In this document: positions 41,726 through 50,874 of the stretch, piece after piece
How the letters are laid out: every line of letters starts with the position of its first letter
Position numbering within the stretch: the first letter of the stretch is position 1
Source of the DNA: JBIKWM01 sp044356305
GTDB lineage: Bacteria; Bacteroidota; Bacteroidia; UBA10329
Direction of reading: 5' to 3'
Assembly (NCBI GenBank): GCA_044356305.1
Contig: JBIKWM010000003.1
Location: 124,001-188,000, forward strand
DNA length: 64,000 nt
Program-made: the position numbers and the translations under genes
The notes under the pieces: generated by a model
Database searches by the model: none
What the model was told of the DNA's origin: nothing
What the model saw: the letters and a program-made list of their open reading frames with translations, nothing else

Positions 41726-42748
41726 ATGTTCGAAGAACTCGATGCGCATCTGGCGCTGATAGGCACCGCTCCCTTGACCGATGCCGATGCCGTGGAAGCA
41801 TTCCGCCTCAAGTACCTGTCAAAGAAAGGTATCATCCCTGCGTTGTTCGAGGCTTTCCGCGAGGTTCCAAAGGAACAGAAGCGCGAGTATGGCCAGCGCC
41901 TGAATGTGCTGAAACAGGCTGCCGAGCAACGCTGGGATGAAGCCCGTAAGGCACTCGAGGGTCAGGCGGGTACTGGCGGCCTGGCCATCGACCCCACGTT
42001 GCCCGGGTTCCCGCACCCTGTGGGCAGCCGCCACCCAGTTGCACTGGTGCGCAGGCGCATCATTGATATTTTCACCCGTATCGGGTTCACGGTGGTGGAG
42101 GAGCGCGAGGTGGAAGATGACCATCACAACTTCTCGGCCCTCAATTTCCCGCTTGACCACCCTGCACGCGACATGCAGGATACCTTCTTTGTGAACCGCG
42201 AGCCCGACATGGCCCTGCGCACACACACCAGCAGTATACAGGTGCGGGTCATGGAAAGGCAACAGCCGCCCATCCGTGTCATCTGCCCAGGCCGCGTTTT
42301 CCGCAACGAGGCCATTTCGGCACGTGCGCACTGCATGTTCCATCAGGTCGAAGGGTTATACATTGATAAAGGCGTGTCGTTCGCTGACCTCAAGGACACC
42401 TTGCTGTACTACGCCCGCGAGTTCTTCGGCCCCGATGCCCGGATACGTCTGCGCCCCAGCTACTTCCCATTCACCGAGCCAAGTGCCGAGATGGACGTGT
42501 ACTGGGGCCTGAAGACCGAGGCCGATCACCGCATCACCAAAGGTACCGGCTGGCTTGAGGTGCTCGGCTGCGGCATGGTGGACCCCAATGTGCTGCGCTC
42601 CTGCGGTATCGACCCTGAGGTGTATTCCGGATTTGCGTTCGGTATGGGCATAGAGCGCACGGCCATGCTGCAATATGGGGTTAACGACCTCCGGATGTTC
42701 TTCGAGAACGATGTCCGTTTCCTTGAACAGTTCCAGGGGGCGAGATGA
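41726..42748 (+). CDS. pheS: phenylalanine--tRNA ligase alpha subunit
   Basis: The catalytic subunit of the cytoplasmic alpha2-beta2 enzyme charges tRNA-Phe. The 340-residue protein has an N-terminal coiled coil (1-85) and class II motif 2 region MLRTHTSSIQVRVM-like (here LRTHTSSIQVRVMERQQPP near 170). It also has FRNEAISARAHCMFHQVEG near 205 and motif 3 GFAFGMGIERTAML near 315. All are standard. The frame starts at 41681, but the ATG at 41726 gives the family N terminus right behind a -7 element. No attenuator-like leader is possible with so short a 5' end. The beta subunit gene is not adjacent. Confidence 0.97.
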   Translation: MFEELDAHLALIGTAPLTDADAVEAFRLKYLSKKGIIPALFEAFREVPKEQKREYGQRLNVLKQAAEQRWDEARKALEGQAGTGGLAIDPTLPGFPHPVGSRHPVALVRRRIIDIFTRIGFTVVEEREVEDDHHNFSALNFPLDHPARDMQDTFFVNREPDMALRTHTSSIQVRVMERQQPPIRVICPGRVFRNEAISARAHCMFHQVEGLYIDKGVSFADLKDTLLYYAREFFGPDARIRLRPSYFPFTEPSAEMDVYWGLKTEADHRITKGTGWLEVLGCGMVDPNVLRSCGIDPEVYSGFAFGMGIERTAMLQYGVNDLRMFFENDVRFLEQFQGAR

Positions 42749-42804
42749 CATAGCGGCCAATTTGCGGGTAAGCGCTCCGTCTATCCGAGCGATTATCTGG
42801 TCTG

Positions 42805-45800
42805 TCACTCGGTCCGCTCCAGCCCAAGTTGCACGTAAAAGGTTGTCCCTTGGTCTGGTACTGTCTCGAGGCTAATGGTGCCACCCATGCCTTCTACCAT
42901 GCCCTTGACCATGGCCAACCCTAGACCCATGCCCGATGATTTGGTGCTGAATCTGGGCACGAAGATGCGCTCGCGGACCTCGAGGGTCATCCCGCTGCCG
43001 TTGTCGCACACAGAGGCGGTGGCATTGTTTTCATCAACTCGTAAAATAATCTCAATCCGGCCCTCGCGGTCGTCCGGTATCGCCTGAATAGCGTTCTTGA
43101 TCAGGTTGTTGAAAATTCTGATGAGCTGATCGCGGTCGGCCCGCACCACCACCGGACCGTCAGGGACAGAAAGACCGATGTGCATGCCCGGTTGATTGCG
43201 GTGAAGGTCGTGGACGCCCGAAAGGACGGCAGCCAGGTCAACAGATTGCATCTCAGGACGCGGCATCTGGGCGAAATCAGAGAATGCGGATGCGATGTTT
43301 GAGAGGGAATCAATCTGTTCAATCAGCGTTTTGCACATCCGTTCGGTACGCTCAGGCAGGTCGGGCGCACCATCGGCCTGGCTGCGCTGCAACATCTGAA
43401 TTCCCAGACGCATGGGTGTGAGCGGGTTCTTTATCTCGTGGGCCACCTGTCTGGCCATTTCGCGCCAGGCGCTCTCGCGTTCGCTACGGGCCAACATTTC
43501 GGCACTGCGCACCAGTTCATTGAGCGTGCGGTTGTACTCGCGCACCAGTTCTCCCACCTCGTCATCGCCATGCCACACCACCGCACGGTTGCCGCCCTGT
43601 AGGCGAAGTCCGTGTAGGCTCTCGCGCATTACACGCAGCGGCCCGGTGATGCGTTCGGCCAGCGCCAATGCAACTGCTACGGCTACCACCAGCAGCAGTA
43701 CGAACAGATTCATAAGGGTCGATATGAGCAGCCCGGCCTCTCTGCGCACCGCCTCCTGACGGGCATAATAGGGCAGCCCGATGTAGCCCAGCACATGGCC
43801 ACTGTCGTTGCGCACCGGCACGTATGCGGCCAAGTGCCTCATGGCACCTATCTGCTCATACTGCACTACCGATGTGAGTGATGCCCCACTGAGGGCACCG
43901 AAAGCCGTAGGGTCTATCAGCGGTGCTCGCAGCCCGCTCTCGTACAAACGGGGGCGTGAGGTGGCCAGCAGCCTTCCATCGGGCAGATAGAGATTAATAT
44001 CGCTACCAAAAATGATGGAGAAGCGCGAAAGCAGCCGATTCAGCACTTCGCCATCTATAACCGAGAGAGAGTCGCGGTCCTTGATCTTACCTGCAATTTC
44101 TATCTGAACTGATCGGGCGCGGTCGAGCAGGTGGGCCTCCTCGCGGGCCTGCTGCCGGCCCACCACAAAGTACACTGTGGCGCTGCCCATCAGTATAAAA
44201 GTGGCCGCTATGGTGCCGGTCAGGCTCAGGTTAATGCGGGTACGGAGCGAATCCCAATGGCCCACCAGCGCACCTGGGCCGCGCAATAGCGCAAAGGCCA
44301 TCATCCCCAAAAGGAGAAATGCGATGAGCACGTAGGGAAATGCTGCGAGGCCCGCAGGCAGTGTGCCCTCAGCCTGCGATATGATCACCACGTGCCCATC
44401 GGTGTGCCATCTGGCCAGGTGGCTGTGGCCGTCCATGTGCCAATGGAGGCTGCCGGCCGAGTCGGGTCGGGCGGTGCTGAGGCTGACGCTGTACGGACAG
44501 TCGCCTTTCGATTCCAAGAGCTGTCCGTTCTCGTATCTCGCCACGGAGTACCGCTCGGGCAACAGCCTTCGCGACACGCTGCCATCAATGAGCAGGGCTG
44601 CCAGGCCTGTCTGATTCAGAAGGGCCCTTGGGCGCAGGGTGATGTAGAGCACGTGGCCCTGATTGCGCCCTCTCCGGTCGTCCAGATCAATGCGGGCCAG
44701 ATAGCCGCGGCCCTCGCCCGGCATCTGGTTGTACCCGCGTGTCATGGTGATGGTGCCTGCATCATGCAGGGCCGTCAGTTCGTTGAAATTCTTGCCGCCT
44801 GGCCCCTGATCGCTGGCCAGAAGCAGCCCATCGGCCCCGAAAAGATCGACCCCGACCTCATAATCCTGCCACTGCTCATATAGGAAAAGGCGGTGCACGC
44901 GGGCCAGGAGTTCCTCGTTGCGCTGAGGCACCACGGCTATACAGTTGCGCAGTACTCGGTCGGCAAGGATATCCTCACGCACCTGTGCAAATAGGAATTC
45001 ACTCACGGGGTCATTCCCCTCATCGATGGATTCGGCCAGATTGAGCCGTGTGTCGAGTTCGGCTGCATCGAGGCGGGCGGCCCACATGGCAGTGGTCAGG
45101 GCCGCATAGCCAATGATGGCCGGTAGAAAGGCGGCAAAGGACCATTTGCTGCTTGCGCGATGGGTCACGCGCTGCAGTTGCCACACCACCAGCGCCATGC
45201 TCGCACCCGTTACCGCTGCCGTGTACCACGGCATGAGCAAAAGGCCTAGTGCGGCAAGCACAATTCCAAAGAGCATTGCCCTGAACGGGCCTTCGTTCCG
45301 GCAGACATGGGTCCAGAAAAAAGTGAGCAGCGCCATGGTGCCCGCCCACAGACCCACGGCCACCACGGCCCAGATGCTGTAGGCGTTGAGGTTGAAAGGG
45401 TCCGAGAGGTCGGTAGGGAACGATGAATCGCGGATGATTGCCCCTACGAGCGGCCATGCCGATAGGTGTGCAAGGGCGATGATGAATCCCATCGACCCAT
45501 TCACAGAAACAGATCTTAAATGGGCTGTGACAGACAGCCAACGGGCTGAGATCAGCAGCAGGCAGGCCAGGTGCAGCAGAACATCGGCCAGCGAGGAGGT
45601 GAATGGGCCGCTCGCGTGCACATCGGGGCGAAAGAGGCCAGACGACACGAGTGCCTCCGGGCCTTTCAACAGCAACAGGACCCGTAATAGGACCAGTCCG
45701 GCAGTGAAGATGGCCGCTCCCCCGAAAGGGCTGAAGGCGAATCTGAATGAAAGCTGCCAGAGCAACACCACCACGGCACAGATGGCGGCACACCAAAGCA

Positions 45801-46365
45801 AGGCAGGGAGCAGCGGTTGTGGGTCGCCTACCGGGTCGCCCGCCACGAGATGAAACTCACTGCCGAGGGCGGGCACCACCACTCCGCCCGTATCGGCCAC
45901 CGAAAGGCGCATGCTGGGCGGCAGTTCGAAGTGTGGGCCCCAACCGTCATTCAAATATGTGTTGCTGAAGGCGTAGCGGTGCCGAACCAGACCCACTATG
46001 CACCTGAGGGTGTCGCCATGTTCGACCACCTGACGGAGATACTGTCCATCCGGCAGGGTCACAATTCCGGTATCAGGAAGGCCACGGCCCTCTGGCCCGA
46101 TGCCGAACGGGACCGAGGCTGTGGACCACCGCACGGCCCTGCCATGGACGTATTCAATGGCCGCAACGCCATCCGTATCCCAGTCAGAGCTGGACGGGAA
46201 AAGTGAAGGATCAATGAATCGGTCAATGGCCGACCGGAGTGCAGCGGCTCCCTCGGTCACACGTTCTACTGCCTCATGCTCATTGAGCCGGAACATAGGT
46301 CCCCCTGCCATGGCGGCCAGCAACGCCACAACGGCAAGGGCTGAGCTGATGCGGACGGTGCGCAA
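42805..46365 (-). CDS. very large NtrY-like sensor histidine kinase
   Basis: This 1186-residue membrane kinase has an N-terminal membrane anchor and an extracytoplasmic domain (about 25-190). A block of seven or more membrane helices (about 190-430) and a second extracytoplasmic sensing region (about 440-690) follow. Two further membrane segments flank a third sensor region (about 745-900). Then come a HAMP linker, the dimerisation box with phospho-acceptor His near 976 (VAHEIKNPLTP), and an ATPase domain with N box NLIKNAIQA and G boxes DNGSG and GMGLGLAMVKG. The HEIKNPLTP form matches NtrY-type kinases. No response regulator is adjacent. Translation probably starts at TTG 46365; no upstream ATG is in frame. 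Confidence 0.9.
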   Translation of the reverse strand: MRTVRISSALAVVALLAAMAGGPMFRLNEHEAVERVTEGAAALRSAIDRFIDPSLFPSSSDWDTDGVAAIEYVHGRAVRWSTASVPFGIGPEGRGLPDTGIVTLPDGQYLRQVVEHGDTLRCIVGLVRHRYAFSNTYLNDGWGPHFELPPSMRLSVADTGGVVVPALGSEFHLVAGDPVGDPQPLLPALLWCAAICAVVVLLWQLSFRFAFSPFGGAAIFTAGLVLLRVLLLLKGPEALVSSGLFRPDVHASGPFTSSLADVLLHLACLLLISARWLSVTAHLRSVSVNGSMGFIIALAHLSAWPLVGAIIRDSSFPTDLSDPFNLNAYSIWAVVAVGLWAGTMALLTFFWTHVCRNEGPFRAMLFGIVLAALGLLLMPWYTAAVTGASMALVVWQLQRVTHRASSKWSFAAFLPAIIGYAALTTAMWAARLDAAELDTRLNLAESIDEGNDPVSEFLFAQVREDILADRVLRNCIAVVPQRNEELLARVHRLFLYEQWQDYEVGVDLFGADGLLLASDQGPGGKNFNELTALHDAGTITMTRGYNQMPGEGRGYLARIDLDDRRGRNQGHVLYITLRPRALLNQTGLAALLIDGSVSRRLLPERYSVARYENGQLLESKGDCPYSVSLSTARPDSAGSLHWHMDGHSHLARWHTDGHVVIISQAEGTLPAGLAAFPYVLIAFLLLGMMAFALLRGPGALVGHWDSLRTRINLSLTGTIAATFILMGSATVYFVVGRQQAREEAHLLDRARSVQIEIAGKIKDRDSLSVIDGEVLNRLLSRFSIIFGSDINLYLPDGRLLATSRPRLYESGLRAPLIDPTAFGALSGASLTSVVQYEQIGAMRHLAAYVPVRNDSGHVLGYIGLPYYARQEAVRREAGLLISTLMNLFVLLLVVAVAVALALAERITGPLRVMRESLHGLRLQGGNRAVVWHGDDEVGELVREYNRTLNELVRSAEMLARSERESAWREMARQVAHEIKNPLTPMRLGIQMLQRSQADGAPDLPERTERMCKTLIEQIDSLSNIASAFSDFAQMPRPEMQSVDLAAVLSGVHDLHRNQPGMHIGLSVPDGPVVVRADRDQLIRIFNNLIKNAIQAIPDDREGRIEIILRVDENNATASVCDNGSGMTLEVRERIFVPRFSTKSSGMGLGLAMVKGMVEGMGGTISLETVPDQGTTFYVQLGLERTE

Positions 46366-46384
46366 AGGGATGGGCCTGTGCCGT

Positions 46385-46392
46385 CAAAGGTA
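46385..46392 (-). promoter_or_regulatory. -7 promoter element of the histidine kinase gene
   Basis: Reads TACCTTTG on the minus strand, 19 bases before the proposed TTG start at 46365. Confidence 0.55.
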
Positions 46393-46620
46393 GGAGTGCT
46401 GGCAGGGGCTTCACCTGCGTGTGCTATGGACAATGCGAATAACGGGCCGTGCCTCAGGTCTTGTTTAACAGTTTGGATATCACAGGGCCGTATACTCAGT
46501 CATGGCTCGAACGAGAGTGGCCTGAAAGTGAATGTAAGTTGGCTGCCGATAGGAAAGTTGAAATGGCAAAGCCATCATCAATCGGGCATGTGGAGATGGA
46601 ACGGGGTACATTGTGAATGA

Positions 46621-46649
46621 AAAAGGGCCGCGAAAACCGCGACCCTTTT
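46621..46649 (-). terminator. hairpin just past tRNA-Asn, probable terminator
   Basis: Inverted repeat AAAAGGG-c-CGCG / CGCG-a-CCCTTTT (one mismatch) around a five-base loop, starting two bases beyond the tRNA 3' end on the minus strand. The T-run is weak. Confidence 0.55.
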
Positions 46650-46651
46650 GG

Positions 46652-46725
46652 CTCCCCCTGTAGGACTTGAACCTACGACCCTCTGATTAACAGTCAGATG
46701 CTCTAACCAGCTGAGCTAAGGAGGA
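46652..46725 (-). tRNA. tRNA-Asn (GTT)
   Basis: A 74-base cloverleaf can be folded by hand. The acceptor stem is TCCTCCT with AGGGGGA (one G-U), followed by a D arm with AGCTCAGCTGGTTAGAGC. The anticodon stem TCTGA with TCAGA surrounds loop CTGTTAA (anticodon GTT), the T arm contains GTTCAAGTC, and the discriminator is G. CCA is not encoded. It is divergent from the PfkB kinase gene. Confidence 0.96.
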
Positions 46726-46777
46726 ATGCTCTTTTTTTGAGGGCTGCAAATGTAATCAGCAGGCTCATACCACACAA

Positions 46778-46785
46778 TATCTTTG
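46778..46785 (+). promoter_or_regulatory. -7 promoter element of the PfkB kinase gene
   Basis: Reads TATCTTTG and ends 18 bases before the ATG at 46804. The alternative upstream TTG start at 46783 would lie inside this element, so it is rejected. Confidence 0.6.
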
Positions 46786-46803
46786 CGGAAATTTCCAAAA
46801 CAC

Positions 46804-47727
46804 ATGAGTCTGCTCACTGTAGGCACCGTTGCATTCGATGCCATTGAGACCCCTTTTGGTAAGACCGACCGCATTGTGGGAGGTGCGGCCACGTATATCA
46901 GTCTTGCGGCTTCCTATTTCACCAAAAAGACCGCTATCATTTCTGTGGTGGGCGATGATTTTCCTGAAGAGAACCTTGCAATGCTCCGCGCGCATGGTGT
47001 CGATACCGATGGGATAAAGGTGGTGAATGGAGGAAAGACCTTCTTTTGGAGCGGCAGGTACCGCAACGACATGAACTCGCGCGACACTTTGACCACAGAG
47101 TTGAACGTGCTGGCAGATTTTGCCCCTGTGGTGGCCGATGCACAGAAGGAGGCCGATTTTCTGATGCTGGGCAATCTTACCCCGGCCATTCAGCGCAGCG
47201 TAATTGAGCAGATGCGCAGGCGACCCAAGCTCATAGTGATGGACACCATGAATTTCTGGATGGACATTGCCCTTGACGAGCTGAAGGAGACCCTGAAACT
47301 GGTGGATGTGCTTACAATTAATGATGAAGAGGCAAGGCAGTTGTCAGGCGAGTTCAGCATTGTAAAAGCAGCTCAGAAGATTCTGACTATGGGCCCGAAG
47401 TACCTCGTTATCAAAAAGGGCGAACACGGTGCCCTGCTGTTTCATGGGGCCAACGTGTTCTTTGCCCCGGCACTGCCCTTAGAAGAGGTCTTTGATCCCA
47501 CAGGCGCTGGCGACAGTTTCGCAGGCGGGTTCATCGGCTACTTGGCCAACACGCGCGATATCTCTTTCGAGAACATGAAACGGGCCATCATATTCGGCTC
47601 GGCCATGGCATCGTTCTGTGTGGAGAAGTTCGGCACCGAACGGCTGCTGCATCTCACGCAGGAGGAGATTGACAACCGTGTTCAGGACTTCATCGACCTG
47701 GTTCAGTTCGACATCAGCCTTGAGTGA
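46804..47727 (+). CDS. PfkB-family carbohydrate or nucleoside kinase
   Basis: The 307-residue cytoplasmic kinase has the PfkB fold. Near residue 30 it has VGGAATYISLAAS, which forms the substrate side. Near residue 225 it has the hallmark DPTGAGDSFAGGFIGYL, whose Asp is the catalytic base and whose Gly-Ala-Gly binds the phosphate. The family includes ribokinase, adenosine kinase and fructokinase. The N-terminal segment FDAIETPFGKTDRIVGG is typical of a Bacteroidota subgroup often annotated as sugar or adenosine kinase; the substrate cannot be fixed from sequence. It ends 12 bases before the convergent lipoprotein operon. Confidence 0.9.
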   Translation: MSLLTVGTVAFDAIETPFGKTDRIVGGAATYISLAASYFTKKTAIISVVGDDFPEENLAMLRAHGVDTDGIKVVNGGKTFFWSGRYRNDMNSRDTLTTELNVLADFAPVVADAQKEADFLMLGNLTPAIQRSVIEQMRRRPKLIVMDTMNFWMDIALDELKETLKLVDVLTINDEEARQLSGEFSIVKAAQKILTMGPKYLVIKKGEHGALLFHGANVFFAPALPLEEVFDPTGAGDSFAGGFIGYLANTRDISFENMKRAIIFGSAMASFCVEKFGTERLLHLTQEEIDNRVQDFIDLVQFDISLE

Positions 47728-47739
47728 GATAAATGCGCC

Positions 47740-48159
47740 TCAGTTGCGCTTCCCTCTGAACAGGTAGGTGGTACCACCACCCAGTCCACCATTGTTGCTG
47801 TTGACCACAAGGCTATCTGAAGCTCGGAACTCGAGCCTGTAATGGCTCGATGCGCCCTGATTCTGATCGAAGATGCCGGTGGAGTCAATGGTCATCTCTG
47901 GTCCACCGTCTACGCTGATGGCCGAGTCGCCCACAATGGTTATCACCAGCGTATCGGGCCCATCGGCATAGGTTGTCTGCTGGCCCATGACCCAGTATGA
48001 TGTCCATTTGTGGCCAAAGTAGGTGCCTACCCATTCATCACGGTAGTCTGTGGGTTCAGGCTCGGGCTCGTCCTCGTCACATCCGACAAAAATGAAAAAT
48101 GGAACAGCCAGGCACATGCCAATGGTCAGGATGTGGAGTTGTCTGTTGATGTCCATCAT
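47740..48159 (-). CDS. small lipoprotein, unknown function
   Basis: The 139-residue protein has a lipoprotein signal sequence ending FVGC near residue 27, followed by an acidic stretch DEDEPEPEPTD. The beta-rich domain (about 40-139) contains YRDEWVGTYFGH and TLVITIVGDSAIS-like segments, a pattern common in small Bacteroidota lipoproteins of lipocalin-like shape. The acidic region right after the cysteine is compatible with the surface-export signal of this phylum, which would place it on the outer face; that is inference. It is the third gene of an operon, 9 bases after a T9SS cargo gene. Confidence 0.84.
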   Translation of the reverse strand: MMDINRQLHILTIGMCLAVPFFIFVGCDEDEPEPEPTDYRDEWVGTYFGHKWTSYWVMGQQTTYADGPDTLVITIVGDSAISVDGGPEMTIDSTGIFDQNQGASSHYRLEFRASDSLVVNSNNGGLGGGTTYLFRGKRN

Positions 48160-48168
48160 GTTGCCGGA

Positions 48169-49788
48169 TTATTGCTGTAAGACGATCCTGATGGTGCTGA
48201 GGCTGCCATCGGCCCTCATTGCTCTTAAAGTGTAAAGACCATTTGAGAGTCGGCCCATATCGATGGAGGTTTCGGGGCCCAAATGACTGTTACGGTGCAC
48301 TATGCGCCCCTGTCCATCAAAGACCATTGCCTCATCGATAGGTTGGTCTGAACGCAGATTTACAATGCCCGTGGTGGGATTAGGATACACGGTGATGCCA
48401 TTTTCCGTGGTCATCTGATTGGACTGGCCAAGGATGTGGCTGAGTTTGGCAAGGTACAGGTCGCCATTGTCGGCAATGCCGATGGTGTGTGTGCCAAAAT
48501 CAGCAAAGTAGAAATAGTAGCCGGTAGTGAACAGTTCGTCATTGGCCCCCACGCTCACAGCCTGGCCTATGTCGGCACTGCCTGCCCCTGCCACAACGGT
48601 GTATCGGTGGTCGCCTTCGGCATCAAGGTGAGTCAGAAATACATCATAACCATTGCCTGTCAAGGTGTCCTGATCAATGATGAGCTCACTGTCAAAGAGG
48701 CCAGTGATGTAGATGTTGCCGTCCCATGTCACATCCATGCCGAGAGCATTGTCGAGTGCCCCGCCCCCGAGTCCCTTCACCCAGTCGCACTGCCCCTGAT
48801 CCGTGAAACGGGCCACGAACACATCGTTGTAGCCCACGGCCGTGATGTTGCCGCATGGGAACTGCGTGGTGCCAAGGAAGTAACCGCACACATAGGCATG
48901 GCCATTGAGGTCGGTGGCAAGGCCTGTTGCCACATCGCTGGCCGTGCCGCCCGCTGTGCGAACCCATTGCAACTGATTGACCTGATGGTACTTGCACAGG
49001 AACATGTCGCTGCTGCCCGCGCTGGCAAAGTGCGCCTCACCGAATATGACCTCTTCGTAAAAGTCGCCAGCCACATACACGCCCCAGTCGGTGGCCACAT
49101 CTATGGCAGTGCCCACATCGTGCGCCAGGCCGCCTCCTTTGGCCAGCCCTATCTGACCACCGTCTGTGGCCATGAGCCGGGCCATGAACATGTCCCTGCC
49201 GCCATTTGAGAAGAGTGTACCCTGCGGTCTGAAGTAACAACGGTCCTCAAATCCACCTGTCATATACAGGCTACCATCGGGGTGGCGCACTATGTCGTTG
49301 GCCATGTCCTCGCCCGTGCCGCCAGCTGTTGTGGCCCAGCGGAATGTGCCATCGGGGCCGTAACTGGCCGCGAACATGTCTATGCCGCCAATGCTTCCGA
49401 AGGCCACAGTGTCGCTATCGGAGATGTTGAAGATGATGGTGTCTGTGAATGTGCCGCATACATACACATTGCCTTCTGGGTCGGAGGTGATGCCACGTAC
49501 TGCGTCATCTTTTGGGCCACCGAGCGAGCGGACCCACAACAGAGTGCCATCGGTGGAATAGCGCGCCACCAGACCATCGGTGAGGCCGCGGCCAGTGACC
49601 CATTGTCCCTCAATTAGCATGCTGCCCCCGAAAGATCCGCCTACTGTGGCACCGCCATCGGGCATGGCCTGAACACAGCGGCCTACATCGACCCCCACGC
49701 CACCGGCACTGCGGGCCCATTCAAATCCTTGACCTGATACCCGCCCAGCCAGCAGGGCCATTGCGAGCAACAAGGTCAGATGGCGCAT
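48169..49788 (-). CDS. beta-propeller-like secreted protein with T9SS type-A sorting domain
   Basis: This 539-residue exported protein has a signal peptide of about 19 residues (ending VSGQ). About eight repeats of roughly 50 residues follow, of the pattern W....GG...D.A.G...D..GN.YV.G.F, as in SBBP-type beta-propellers, between residues 22 and 450. The type-A sorting domain begins ITVYPNPTTG and ends STIRIVLQQ. Proteins of this type are common T9SS cargo, but their molecular role is mostly unknown. It lies between two lipoprotein genes (12 and 9 bases apart) in one operon, which suggests the three products act together at the outer surface. Confidence 0.9.
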   Translation of the reverse strand: MRHLTLLLAMALLAGRVSGQGFEWARSAGGVGVDVGRCVQAMPDGGATVGGSFGGSMLIEGQWVTGRGLTDGLVARYSTDGTLLWVRSLGGPKDDAVRGITSDPEGNVYVCGTFTDTIIFNISDSDTVAFGSIGGIDMFAASYGPDGTFRWATTAGGTGEDMANDIVRHPDGSLYMTGGFEDRCYFRPQGTLFSNGGRDMFMARLMATDGGQIGLAKGGGLAHDVGTAIDVATDWGVYVAGDFYEEVIFGEAHFASAGSSDMFLCKYHQVNQLQWVRTAGGTASDVATGLATDLNGHAYVCGYFLGTTQFPCGNITAVGYNDVFVARFTDQGQCDWVKGLGGGALDNALGMDVTWDGNIYITGLFDSELIIDQDTLTGNGYDVFLTHLDAEGDHRYTVVAGAGSADIGQAVSVGANDELFTTGYYFYFADFGTHTIGIADNGDLYLAKLSHILGQSNQMTTENGITVYPNPTTGIVNLRSDQPIDEAMVFDGQGRIVHRNSHLGPETSIDMGRLSNGLYTLRAMRADGSLSTIRIVLQQ

Positions 49789-49800
49789 CGCACGGGTGAC

Positions 49801-50628
49801 TTATGATATGATCCAGGACCTGATATCGCCAATGGATGTCAGAATCGGCTCAAACATTTTCGGGTCGGCCTTTGCGTCCGACCCTTCGCCTATGACTAGC
49901 CCATCGTTGTGCATCATTTTCTGAAGCGGCAACATGCGCATCTGCAGGTCGTTCACCGCAGGGTCGTCCAATGCGTCCATTGCGGCAATGATCCGGTCAA
50001 GCACCGATCGCTGTGCATGTATCTGAATCAGGATCTCGTCATTGGGCTTTCCATCGGGGCCAAGGCGCGAAGCCAGATACACACTCTCTATCCAGCCACC
50101 GGCCAGCATGAGCAGCGAAGTTGTGGTGCGGTCGTTGGCGCGGAGGTACTCATTGGCCCGGTCATAGGCACCGCCCAGCAGGTTCAGGAGCGAGTCACGG
50201 TATTGAATGTTGTTCTCGACCCTGTCGAACAGCTCTTGGTCAAATGCCTCGCTAAGCCCGATGGCATCGCTCAGTTTGCGCACGTTGTTCAGATAGAACA
50301 TGGTCTCCTGTGTCTGCTTGTACAACGAGGTGTAACCCACATCGGCACTGAACACTCCCATGTTCATGGTCTTCTTGGCCTCGGTGGTGTAGCGGTCAAT
50401 GTTCTTCACAGGATTCAGCACGGTTCCATCGTATGCCCCTCCGCTGTGTTTCACAAGAATGGCCATCTCAATGGGCGATGGGAGCTGCCGCACCATGTCT
50501 TTGGCGCGGTTCAGGTCTATACTATCGGTGGCAGCGGTGGTGGCAGTGCCAGGCGAGTTGTCCTTGGGTTCGCAGGCAGTGATAAGGGCTATGGCCAAGG
50601 CGCACAGCAACAGAACAGGTAGGCGCAT
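49801..50628 (-). CDS. lipoprotein, mostly helical, unknown function
   Basis: The 275-residue protein has a lipoprotein signal ending LITAC near residue 19. A low-complexity Ser/Thr/Ala linker and then a long, mostly alpha-helical domain follow (about 40-275). The region around PSPIEMAILVKHSGGAYD and the later DVGYTSLYKQTQETMFYLNNVRKLSDAIG looks like a conserved hypothetical family of Bacteroidota; I know no function for it. It is the first gene of the operon with the propeller-like T9SS cargo and the small lipoprotein. A -7-like element precedes it. Confidence 0.87.
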   Translation of the reverse strand: MRLPVLLLCALAIALITACEPKDNSPGTATTAATDSIDLNRAKDMVRQLPSPIEMAILVKHSGGAYDGTVLNPVKNIDRYTTEAKKTMNMGVFSADVGYTSLYKQTQETMFYLNNVRKLSDAIGLSEAFDQELFDRVENNIQYRDSLLNLLGGAYDRANEYLRANDRTTTSLLMLAGGWIESVYLASRLGPDGKPNDEILIQIHAQRSVLDRIIAAMDALDDPAVNDLQMRMLPLQKMMHNDGLVIGEGSDAKADPKMFEPILTSIGDIRSWIIS

Positions 50629-50657
50629 GGGGCGAGCGAGTACGTGTAGATTGGGGG

Positions 50658-50665
50658 TAAAAGTA
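50658..50665 (-). promoter_or_regulatory. -7-like element of the lipoprotein operon
   Basis: Reads TACTTTTA on the minus strand, one base from consensus, 29 bases before the ATG at 50628. The rest of the gap to 50874 is AT-rich near the CotH gene end and shows no gene. Confidence 0.4.
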
Positions 50666-50874
50666 TGCCGTATGGGTCGGCTCTGAAAATGTCAATTTCT
50701 GTCAATGAACAGAACTGGGGCAGGGATATTCTTGCCCTGAAGCTGTTCTACTTGGTAGGCTTCGGCTTACAGGACTAAAGCGTAGGGGAGTGAGCGGTAA
50801 AGGCTGTTTCGCAATTCGAATTAATGGATATCTAATTGAAAATGACAGCATTCAAATTATAAAAAACCTAAGGC

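Noticed and set aside
48436..49209. 257-residue plus-strand frame
   Set aside because: Fully antisense to the propeller-like T9SS cargo gene; no family features.
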